DNA of 64,000 nucleotides from Chinchilla lanigera (Eukaryota > Chordata > Mammalia > Rodentia > Chinchillidae): the NCBI RefSeq assembly GCF_000276665.1, contig NW_004955416.1, positions 5,592,446 through 5,656,445 of the forward strand, written 5' to 3'. The position numbers were made by a program, and so were the translations under genes. Shown here piece by piece: positions 55,480 through 64,000 of the stretch. Under the pieces are notes generated by a model, which saw only the letters and a list, made by a program, of their open reading frames with translations, did no database searches and was not told the origin of the DNA. Numbering within the stretch: position 1 is the stretch's first letter; every line of letters begins with the position of its first letter.

Positions 55480-55720
55480 GGTCTGGACTCTATAAAGCCA
55501 ATTTTTATTTTTAATCTAGTTTGAACCCATCTCATTAATCACTCAAGGCCTCCTTTCACACTTGCCTGGGGACATACAGGGAGCCCATTTATGAGCTGTT
55601 AATTAGCTATTAGGGGACTGGGACACTTCCAGGGGGTCATTATTCATACTGTTTGAGGCTAATACTCATTTAATTAGACCTATTCCTTTCCTGTCATAAA
55701 TCCCTAGTTAAAATAAACTT
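55480..55720. other. Candidate conserved non-coding block with two TTAATTAG sites
   Basis: Unique sequence with TTAATTAG at 55599-55606 and again at 55670-55677. Around them are 'cattattcatactg' and 'cccatttatgagctg'. Homeodomain proteins bind such sites, and their clustering suggests, but does not show, an enhancer. Confidence 0.3.
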
Positions 55721-56221
55721 GGCTAAAAAAATCTGCTCAACTTAAAAGAAACTAGTGGATAATTCCATTTCTGCTGATTTTTTATGGGACAAATATTTGA
55801 ACAAATGCTGCAGCCTTGCCAAGCCAAGCACAGGGAAATTAAGTCTTAGTCAGACGTGGCATGTAGGGGATGTGTGCAGATGTCAACTGTTCATGAAACC
55901 AAGGAAGTGGGCTCTGCTTGGTCATATAACGCTCCCTTATACACTTTCCATTGTCTTTCATAAACATTGATAAGAACTTGAGATTTAGATTATCCAGCGG
56001 GAAATGGGAAGGAATAGAGTAGAGGAGCATAATCCTTACACACGTTCACGTGCTGTGTATGTGCATCATATTATAAGGTTACACATTTTAAATTAAGACC
56101 AGGATCAGTGGATGTAGTTGGAGAATAGCGTGTCCTGGCTAAGTTTGCATTTAGACAACCATTCAGCAGAAAACATTTTGCTCCTTATTGAGTCTTTTGA
56201 GAAAAGAGTTTCAGTATCTTC

Positions 56222-56360
56222 CTCCAGCTTCAGTTACCAGTTGCTGTGTAACAAACTGCTTCCAACTTTAGTAGCTCAAAACAACAACCTTTTTATTTGT
56301 GAGTTTTGAATTTGGATAGGCCTGTTCTGGGTAATTGCTTAGTTCTATCTGGCTTCTGCT
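56222..56360 (-). repeat. MLT1-like MaLR LTR end, antisense
   Basis: 'ttaccagttgctgtgtaaca', 'aactgcttccaactttagta', 'gctcaaaacaacaacctttt' and 'ggataggcctgttctgggta' match the complement of an MLT1-type LTR end ('gccactaagttttggggtggtttgttac'). Confidence 0.6.
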
Positions 56361-56384
56361 GGGGTCGCTTGGGTGAATTTGAAG

Positions 56385-56480
56385 AGGTTTTGTTTTATTT
56401 TGTTTTTTGTCTTTTGAAATAGGGTTTCATTTTGCAGTTCAGGTTTTATGACATTTCTGGCACCTCAGGGCTATCCCACA
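56385..56480 (-). repeat. Possible degraded B1, antisense
   Basis: A T/G-rich stretch then 'gaaatagggtttcattttgc' and 'agttcaggttttatgacatt' faintly recalls antisense B1 ('gagacagggtctcactatgtagcccaggctg'). Confidence 0.3.
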
Positions 56481-56486
56481 GGATGG

Positions 56487-56533
56487 ATCTCTCTCTCTCC
56501 CTCTCCCTCTCTCTCTTTCTCTCTCTCTCCCCT
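56487..56533. repeat. (CT)n/(CCCTCT)n simple repeat
   Basis: About 47 bases of CT and CCCTCT units. Confidence 0.95.
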
Positions 56534-57009
56534 GCCTCATTTCCTCCCTCCCTCTATCCTTCTCTGATCACAGCTAGTAAATGGCCATCTTACATGGTGG
56601 CTGGGTGCCGAAAGGGAATGTTCCAAATTACATATGGAATCTGACAACCTTTTAAGGCTCAAATACCCAAAGTTATCCAGTGTCACTCTACTTTATTGCT
56701 CGAAAATAGACCACATGGCCAGCCAAATCTCGAGAGAAGGGAAAATTGATACCAACTCCTCAATAGTTTTCCGAATGACAAAGAAGGTGTGACCATCTTT
56801 AATGCCCTTCCCAGAATCACCACTTGCAAAGCCTGCACTTTGTTTAATGATTGAGGGGTTGTGTGGTACTTCTAGGCTGTCATTCAAGATGTACATGATG
56901 AATGACATTGTTGTGCAGATGCAGGAAGGGTGATGAATCCTACTATCAGTTAAAAGTTCTTTCAGCTGTGCATAAACAACCACAATTAAAGCTGTTAACA
57001 TTCTATGGG

Positions 57010-57435
57010 ATTTATTTGCTTATAACACAGGAACTCCAGAGGTAAAGCATCACCTTCAGAGATGATTGATCTAAAGGTGGGGGATTGCCTTCAGGGATGG
57101 TTGATCTAATGCCATACTGGTGTCATTAAATGATATCACATTATTCTCATTTCCCTTCTGTGGCTAGCTGGCTTTGTTGCCAGTACTGGCTTTACGCTAA
57201 GCCTCACTCGTCTTCCCATGGTTTGATGTCTGCCCAGAGTCACGGCAGCTGCTTGCTTCCTTGTTCATATTCAGTGGTTGAGAGACTCACTATTTATGTT
57301 ATTTTCTTAAAAGCGAGAAAGAAATTTTTCACAGGCTCCTATGAAATCTCTTCTCTAGTTGTAGTGGCTAGAGTTGGCTCACATGTGTATATCTAAACCA
57401 ATCACTGCCAGTGGAAATGGGATAATTTGACAGTA
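57010..57435. repeat. Unclassified old interspersed repeat with internal duplication
   Basis: The left part 'ggatttatttgcttataaca', 'caggaactccagaggtaaag' and 'accttcagagatgattgatc', and the right part 'agagttggctcacatgtgta' then 'accaatcactgccagtggaa', follow a family I know only as '...tccagaggtagggcaggcttcaggcatggctgatcc ... accaatcactggcaagggga'. 'cttcag(a/g)gatg(a/g)ttgatctaa' occurs twice (57,053 and 57,091). Confidence 0.6.
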
Positions 57436-57699
57436 GCCCGTCCTACTCTGGACTTGAGGGTGTGATCAGCTTCTCTGAGAGACATGAGCTATGTGAAACA
57501 ATAGCAACAATGAGAAAAGTAAGGTTATGTTAGTAAAAGAGGTGATAATCGATATTGTATTAGGTAAAATATTGATATTAGGTAAAATATAGATATTGTA
57601 CTGCATTGAAAATAAATCCATAGTATATTTATTTTCCTAAGAGAGAAAATAAAAATTCCTTTTAATTGAGAAAACAGTGAGAAATTATTATAGAATGGG

Positions 57700-57860
57700 C
57701 AACATTATGGAGACAAACCTGGTTAGAATCCTGTTTCTGCACTGAGATAACAATCTGCTTAAAGGCTGTTTTCCCTCCTTGAATCCAAGGATAACAATAT
57801 GTGCTTCTTAGGGTCAGGATTAAACAGCAATTATGTGTGTAGATGCCAGAATAAAGTAAA
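57700..57860 (+). repeat. MIR SINE
   Basis: 'cctggttagaatcctgtttc', 'tgcactgagataacaatctg' and later 'aatccaaggataacaatatg', 'gggtcaggattaaacagcaa' and 'agatgccagaataaagtaaa' follow the sense MIR from core to 3' end. Confidence 0.75.
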
Positions 57861-57864
57861 TAGC

Positions 57865-58919
57865 TCTAATGAACTCTCAAATGCAGGAGTCTCCTTGAGC
57901 AGACAGCCGAGTCTTTCTGCAGGACAAGGGTAAAAGGGCTATGGAGCACAGCAGCCCATCAAGACGGAACGCAAACATATCTGAGAGCCCAGAATGTGAA
58001 CTCGAAAGTAGAACCATCTGGAGTGGGAGGGGCGGTGATACAGAGCAGGGGCAGATTCCTCTGGGTGTTTCCTCCCCCACAACATGTTTTTTAGAAGTAA
58101 AATCAGGTTACAAAGAGCACAAACACAGCTTGGAAGGGGAAGTCCTGAAAGGACAGGCAAGTTTGGGGGTGTATGTGCCGTGCGCTTGGTGGGGATGGGG
58201 GTGTGGGAACAGCAGGCCCACCTACTTGGCCTTGCCTGGTGGCATATTAAGTCATTAGCTGATGGCCTTACCTCCTCCAAGCCTCCTGCCTCTCTGAGTC
58301 ACCACTCAGCCGGGGAACCAGTTGGAATATCCCAAAGCCCAGACCCAACCCAAAGAGGGGCAGCTAGAGATCTTGTACCTCCCACTATTTTCCACTCCTA
58401 CCCGAAGAGCCCTCCACTGCCCTCCCTTCTTTTCCTCTCCTCTTCTCAATGCTGGTTTGGTCTTTATACTCTACAAGCATATTTGGAAATTAACAGCTCC
58501 TCAGGGAGAAATTTCCACCCCGTGTCATTCAGTTAGGATTTCTTTTCATGTTTGTTACCTTAGCCAATGTGCCCGTGGACTCAATGCCATGTAAAAATCA
58601 GGTTTAGGAGGCAATATGTATTTCAAAGGTGAAAAACAAGCCCTACATGTTTCAAACTGCAGTTAAAAATTACAAAACTTTTAAAAAGATTTCTCTAATT
58701 TTGACTCGTACAGAAAATCTAGAAATATTGCTTTAAAATGTTGACTTTAAAGAGTAAAATTTAAATGTTGTGTGTAGAGTTGGCTAAGCACCCTATTTCA
58801 GATGTGTGAGACAAGCTTTGGGGTGCTGTGGGGAGTCATTAACACTGAAATAACTGCCAGAGGTTGGCTGAATTGCAAAAATAGAAAAGGAAATAATCAA
58901 TGTCATATCGTAAGCAGCA
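57865..58919. other. Unassigned stretch with overlapping open frames
   Basis: Frames of 105, 150 and 90 codons on plus and 113 on minus overlap at 57,939-58,594 in a locally GC-rich segment. Competing frames on both strands without a recognisable domain argue for chance. Confidence 0.4.
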
Positions 58920-59060
58920 GGGCATCTACTTGCATCATGTCCTTCCTAACCTTTACAAAAGCTGTAAGGTTGGTATTATTATTCAATTTCATAGATGACA
59001 AAACTGAAAGAGAGTCAGTACTGGACAGGTAATCAGTCAAATCAGTTGCAGGTCTTTGTG
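58920..59060 (-). repeat. MIR SINE, antisense
   Basis: 'aacctttacaaaagctgtaa', 'ggttggtattattattcaat' and 'catagatgacaaaactgaaa' match antisense MIR ('aacaaccctatgaggtaggtactattattatccccattttacagatgagga'). Confidence 0.78.
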
Positions 59061-59096
59061 TGTTATGTTAGTTTTCCACACATACAATAACCTTTC

Positions 59097-59211
59097 CTGA
59101 GGCAGGAGAGTTGGTACAGGTTTGAGGCCAGCCTGGGCTACAAAGTGAGTTCAAAGCCAGCCTGGACTTCACAGTGAGACCCTGTCTCAAAAACACAAAA
59201 ACAAAAAACTT
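59097..59211 (+). mobile_element. B1-like SINE with internal duplication
   Basis: 'gtttgaggccagcctgggct', 'acaaagtgagttcaaagcca' and 'gcctggacttcacagtgaga', then 'ccctgtctcaaaaacac' and an A-rich tail. The 'gccagcctgg' motif occurs twice, as in B1-type elements with an internal repeat. The 5' part is missing. Likely 14-bp target duplication acaataacctttcc/acaaaaaccttccc (59083-59096, 59212-59225). Confidence 0.88.
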
Positions 59212-59225
59212 ACAAAAACCTTCCC

Positions 59226-61229
59226 TTCACCATGATCAGTTCATTGCATGAGGTAAGTGAATCACAAATTGGGAAACGTGGGTTCCTGGCCTAGCACTGC
59301 CCCTTATTAATCACGATACACTGGATGAATGCCACTTCCTTGTTCTGGCTGGCTGGCTGGCTAAATGGTCTCTGAAAGCAGAGTTAGCTTTAGACAGTCA
59401 AGGCTGCTTTAGCTATTGTACATGCCCATCTATATATTTATTACCTTTATGATGCTTATTGGTTCTCCTGAAAGGGTATGGCTTGGGCAGAGCCTCATGC
59501 AAATTTTGAGGGTGGAAGGAGACTCATCAGCTTTCTCCCAGCTGAGAGAGCCATTGCCTGCCCAGCGCCCTTGAAACAAGCCATTGGCTGTTCCTTCTCC
59601 CTGTGGGAAGCTGCAGGCTGCAGTGCTAGATGCCTTTTGGTGTCAGCCTAAGGATCAAACATCATAGGATTAGAAAATAAATGACATTTCTTTTAAATTG
59701 AGGTATTATGAAACATTACCATAGATCCCTTGAAATAACTTTGTTTTGTGTATAGGTCAGTACAGAAATGAGGTCACTTGGTGTCCCCTAGCTGTTCACA
59801 AAGTAGGAACGATAGAGTCAGAGAGTGAAGCAAGGGAGTGAGATTCACTGCCAGGCTTCTCAGAGACAGTGGTTTTGAAAAAAAAAAAAAAGGAAGAGAA
59901 AATCTAGACATGACATAAAAGTTTGAAAGACTTTTCTGATGCATTCACGCTAAAAAGCATAGCTGGAGAATGCAAACTATAAACAACTTTGTGGACTGTG
60001 AGGATGCTTCTTAATGTTGAGATTTATGAAGCTGGTAAGAATTCAACGGGATCTGTGGGATGGTTATCAACTTGTTTTCTCTTCTTTTTCTTCTGAGTAC
60101 AACTGCTTTGGGTGAAGCCCTAGCTCATATCTAAAGCAGGTGGTGGGATCTAGGCTCAGTGCACTGGGCTAGGAGACGGGGGAGGAAGGGTGGGGAAAGA
60201 TGTTACTGACAGATTAAGAAAACCTTTCAGCTACCTGCAGAACACCTTCTCATAAACATTTCCTCTCTTCTCATTGCTTCCTCTTTGTATTTATTCACCT
60301 CACTGAAGGCAACTTGCAAAAGATTCACAGAACACTAATTTTAGCTTTAATGGCCAGCTGGACCTATGCAGAACCTGTGTTCATGCTGATTAGGAACGAG
60401 GACTTCACCCTTATTAGTGACATCCAGCAGGGACCTTGGAGACAAGACAGAGGAAAGACTTTCTTGTGGAGAAAGCTTTGCAATTAAGAACTCACAATCC
60501 ATCCTAAGTCTTAAATACTCAAACTGAAGAAGTTTTCAGTGCAGCAGAAAGGTCTTTGTTATTTGGAGTGAAAATAATATGACCTCATTAATGTAAAATA
60601 TAGGAGATTAAAAACCCACACTAACCAACTAACATAACTGAAGGTAAAGCCTAGATTTGTCTAAATTGAAAGCCACAAGTATGATGTCCTCTCCCACTTA
60701 AGTGAGGATTACCTTTGTCAGCCCCCGACCTGAATACTCCCTGTAATGGGAAAGTCAACTATTATGCAAGGTACCCATTGACCTGTTGTTAAAAGATGTT
60801 CCTCTTTATAAAGAGCTGAAAACTGTCTCCCAGTAATTTCCACCCACAGGTTCTAATTCTGGAACTACACTCAGAAAATCTATTTCCTCTTTCAGATGAC
60901 AGCCCTTCTAATACTGTATAACCATTTTCTTGTCCCAACTTTCCTTCTCTCTTCTTTCTTAACGAAGTGGTCTTGCAAACCCTTCTGGAGATGTTCTAGC
61001 TTGTCAATTCCTGCTACAGAGGTTATCCACAACCAGTACACTACTAAAAGCAGCCCACCAGACACAGAGGCCAGGAGGTGTAGTTGCTCTTCAGATGTCC
61101 TAAATTGTTGTTAAGGCTGGTCAGTCTCAAAATATGTTACATGAAAGAAAATGGACACAAAACTTACAAACTCTACACATAAAGAAAGCTCAGATATTTT
61201 CATGATAAAAAGGCTCAGATATTTTTCAT
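59226..61229. other. Mostly unique sequence
   Basis: Contains a short (GGCT)n at 59,346-59,362 and a run of A at about 59,878-59,891. A tandem pair 'gctcagatatttt(t)cat' lies at 61,188-61,229. The 60,280-60,560 part is low in repeats and AT-motif rich. No gene recognised; the longest frame is 72 codons. Confidence 0.4.
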
Positions 61230-61640
61230 ATAGTAAACTACCTTTGTTTTTCTCAAAATTTCTTTGCATTTGCTCAGCCTGATGTATTTATAACAAAATT
61301 GCCTCAAATGTATATCACGAAGACCAGCTGCCAGCGTTTCTATTGTTAGTCAATTAGGCGTGCACTAATTTGCCTTCTTAATCATATGCCTCCACTTTCT
61401 CCTTGAAAGAAAAATAAAACCCCAAACAAAATCTCAATCACAAGTAATGTTTTAATGCCAATTACCTTCATGAAAAACAAATTGCTCCTTAGTGTTTTAG
61501 TAAATGCTATAATTATAAAGTAATTAGAAAAAACATCTCTACTGAGCTGAAAAATGACTTATGTGCCCATGGAACTGGGGGAAGCAGCACTTCTCAAATA
61601 ACCGTTAATTAAATAAAAACAACTGTGGTTACTTTATAGG
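61230..61640. other. Candidate conserved non-coding block
   Basis: Repeat-free, AT-rich sequence with many homeodomain-like cores: 'tcaattaggcgtgcac' (near 61,350), 'gccaattacc' (near 61,458), 'aaagtaattagaaa' (near 61,517) and TTAATTAA (near 61,606). Density is higher than in the flanks. AT content alone could account for part of it. Confidence 0.3.
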
Positions 61641-62287
61641 TTCTGGAATGTAAAGAGTAGGTCTTTTTAAAAGTGAACCCTCTAAGACATTTTTATATTG
61701 TCTCTGACATAGAATTTGAGCATTAGCTCACCCATTAAAGTAGTAAGCAACTGCGGTTTTCCAGTGAACAAAAAGAACTTTCTTCAGTAATTGGGACTAT
61801 TTTTAAAGTTTATCCTCCAAGAGAGCCAGAATAGGATTAAATAAAAGCCCAGGGAACTCCATACTCCAGTCTTTCCATGCCAAAGTCATCAGACAAATTT
61901 TACTGTAGGGCATCTTACAACATGCCTGGTCAGTCCTCCTCAGCATTGCAAAGGTCATCAAAACAAGGTGACCGAGGGGATCAGAAATGATCAAGATATG
62001 ATATACATATGTGCCGATTCCTCCAAATGAATGCAAATTATTTTCTCACAAGCATATACAAATTAAACAAAAATGAGGGCAGTCCAAGAAACTGTAGTGA
62101 AGAGGAGACTAAGGAGACATGAAGATTTAATGTAATGTGGTGTCCTAAACAGAAAGAGGACATTACAGGAGAACTAAGGAGCTCATAATAAAACATGAAA
62201 GTTAGTTATTGATAATATATCAATATTGGTTTAATTATATCAACTGCATCATACTAATGTAAAATGCTGGCAATAAGGTAAACCGGG

Positions 62288-62721
62288 TATTATGGCTTAC
62301 ATCTAAAATGTCCTCTGAAGGCCAGCTAATGGGCATTTGCAAAGAAATTGGATCAAGAGGGCACTAAGGTGATCAATGGATTAATCCAGTGATTAGTTCA
62401 TAGATGAATGGGTTATGAAGACGTGGGGTCTCCTTGACAGAAAGGTCATGGGGTATGACCTTGGAGACTCTGGTGTGTCCCTAGACCCTTCCTCCGATGC
62501 TCTCTCATTGTCTCTGTTTCTTGGCCCCCCTGAGGGGAGCCACTTGGCTCCAACATGCCCTTCTGCAAGGATAATCTTATGTCTGGCCTCAGGTCCAGAG
62601 GGATAGAGCCACTGACCATGAACTGCAGCCTCTGAAATAGTGCGTGAACTGAAATAAATTTTTCTCCTTTAAGCTGTTTTTCTCAGGCATTTAGTTCAGC
62701 AATGAAAAGTTAACTAACACA
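62288..62721 (+). mobile_element. MaLR solo LTR
   Basis: Begins 'tattatggcttacatctaaa' and passes 'gtcctctgaaggccagctaa' and 'agacgtggggtctccttgac'. It contains the 3' features 'actgaaataaatttttctcc' (polyadenylation region) and 'cagcaatgaaaagttaacta' and ends 'acaca'. Five-base flanks ccggg/ctggg (one mismatch) fit an LTR target duplication. No internal retroviral region is attached. The 63-codon frame inside (62415-62606) is not a gene. Confidence 0.88.
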
Positions 62722-62989
62722 CTGGGTGGTGACGTGCGGGAACTATGTAGCTTCTTACTTTTTTATTTTAGGTCACTAAAATGTTGTGTAGTAAAAAGTC
62801 CAGAAGGCTACACACTTAAATATTTTCAGAGTGTTTATCTTCAGAATGGGATTAAAGGGCTTAGAAATGTATGGGAAAATCCCTTTAAAGGTTTATAAAA
62901 ATGTATGAGAAGCAAGTACTTAAAATCTGAACCCTTTGTATACTTCTCTATGTCTTGAGGAGGGCATCAATAGCTTCTGACCATGTACT
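62722..62989. other. Unique sequence, nothing recognised
   Basis: No gene or repeat seen. Confidence 0.4.
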
Positions 62990-63215
62990 TTGGTTATGTT
63001 CAGCTCTAACACCTGCTGATTATGAGTTCTGATCCTTAAATAAAATGCTATACATTTTGGCCAATATTTGGTAGTGTCAGTCTTTATGATAGTGGCCATA
63101 CTAATGGGCATGAGATAGTGTCTCATCCTAATTTCAATTTGCATTTTGTTGATGATACCTGCAGTTAACAGCTTTTCATTTTATTTATTGACCATTTGTA
63201 GATTTTCTTTAGCAA
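62990..63215 (-). repeat. Old L1 LINE ORF2 fragment, antisense
   Basis: 'gatagtggccatactaatgg', 'gcatgagatagtgtctcatc' and 'aatttcaatttgcattttgt' match the complement of L1 ORF2 ('ccattctaactggtgtgagatggtatctcat...gatttgcatttctctgatg'). Confidence 0.75.
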
Positions 63216-63877
63216 AGTCCACCTTTTGGAAACTCTGCCTCTTCTTCCATCATTGAGTTCCAAGTTTCAAATCCACATTGGGTCCAATAACTGGGCAAAG
63301 GATCACAGAATTCTACTGGGACAACTTTTCTGAGCTTCTTGATCATCCACTTTTGGTTTAGTCTGACAATAAATTGAAGAGTACCTGTATGGACTGTCCA
63401 TCCTATGAAGATTGCATTCTATTAATTATCCCTGTCACTCTCATGGGCAGGTCATATGGGTATCACTCCAATCATGCTGCTTGCTATGATTTCTGAAGAT
63501 TAATTACCATTGTCTGGCATCTATCTTGGGGGTGGAGGTAGGAGATGGTTCAATTCTCTCTAATGCTATTTGTTAGCGTAACTCTGAGATCACCTTTGTC
63601 ATTACCACCAGTGATCTATGAAGGACAGGCACTACTGAACTTTTAGGGATGCCTGTGTATATCTCTTCAATACACTCTTTATGACTTTCCTGTGAAATAT
63701 AATCATTTGGTGAGTATTCTGTCTTAACAAGGTATATATTGTATACTCCTGCATGCCCACTTCTCTGTCTTCAATACCCCTTCCAACAGCTGCTGCAGTA
63801 ATTCTGGCAGTTCATCTGCTCTGAGTGGGAGTCATTGCTTTTCCTATTGCATCTATTAAAAAAACATAAGAGTGAGC
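63216..63877. other. Unassigned stretch, possibly an old retroelement
   Basis: The text around 63,225-63,480 has the feel of an old interspersed repeat, but I cannot assign a family. No gene recognised. Confidence 0.35.
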
Positions 63878-63950
63878 ACACAGTGAGCCCTCTATATCTG
63901 AGAGCTTTACACCAACAGATAGCATCCACAATTGAGAATTCAAGATGTTT
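63878..63950 (+). repeat. Tigger/MER2-like DNA transposon end (tentative)
   Basis: 'agtgagccctctatatctga' then 'gatagcatccacaattgaga' resembles the Tigger-type terminal region 'cagttggccctccatatccatgggttccacatcc...'. Confidence 0.45.
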
Positions 63951-64000
63951 TGAAATTTGTGTTTATCTCTTTAATGAAATTGAAAGGGAAGCAATACTCA

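Noticed and set aside
1..64000. CRISPR arrays, prokaryotic operons or phage
   Set aside because: SINEs, LINEs, MaLR LTRs and hAT fossils place the sequence in a mammalian genome, and no regularly spaced repeat-spacer pattern exists.

Overview
This window is nuclear, non-coding DNA from a mammal, almost certainly a rodent. I found no convincing protein-coding gene, CpG island, structural RNA gene or CRISPR array. All of the longer open frames look like chance frames, L1 remnants, simple repeats or the assembly gap. The rodent assignment rests on tRNA-Ala-derived ID SINEs with A-rich tails, composite B1-dID SINEs and B1-like monomers, on a background of pan-mammalian MIR, L2, old L1, MaLR LTRs and hAT-Charlie elements. 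B1-dID composites occur in non-muroid rodents (squirrel, dormouse, beaver and cavy-like lineages). The ID subfamily here, with its GTACCAGAGAAAAAC-type tail, does not look like the usual squirrel ID. A beaver-like or related lineage is my best guess, but this is inference from memory.

Layout. Positions 1-7.6 kb: unique sequence with three MIRs, L2 pieces and an interrupted GT array. 7.6-20.6 kb: an L1 3' end, a B1-dID, a local two-copy duplication, a 34-bp tandem duplication, L2 and MIR pieces, paired IDs, MER5A, and a 642-bp open frame of unknown meaning. 20.6-33.8 kb: hAT elements including MER20 and MER1B, an L1 split by a MaLR LTR, two young IDs with clear target duplications, a decayed 42-bp minisatellite, and an antisense L1 split by an ID. 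33,822-34,651 is an assembly gap. 34.6-41.7 kb is the repeat-richest part: several L1/HAL1-like fragments in plus orientation, IDs and B1-dIDs. 41.7-64 kb: mostly unique sequence with MLT1 and other MaLR LTRs, a hAT element carrying two ID-derived insertions, MIRs, and a few homeobox-motif-rich blocks that could be conserved non-coding elements.

The window therefore reads as intergenic or deep-intronic sequence. What can be read from it is mainly transposon history, in the form of nested insertions with target-site duplications. I saw no new biological system. The points worth a second look are a 46-bp SINE-tail insertion with a perfect 10-bp target duplication, a possible exon near 54.6 kb, and candidate regulatory blocks near 13.3, 22.3, 42.1, 55.6 and 61.4 kb. 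Repeat family names come from recall of consensus sequences. No database search was run, and repeat boundaries are approximate (about 10-30 bases) unless a target duplication is described.
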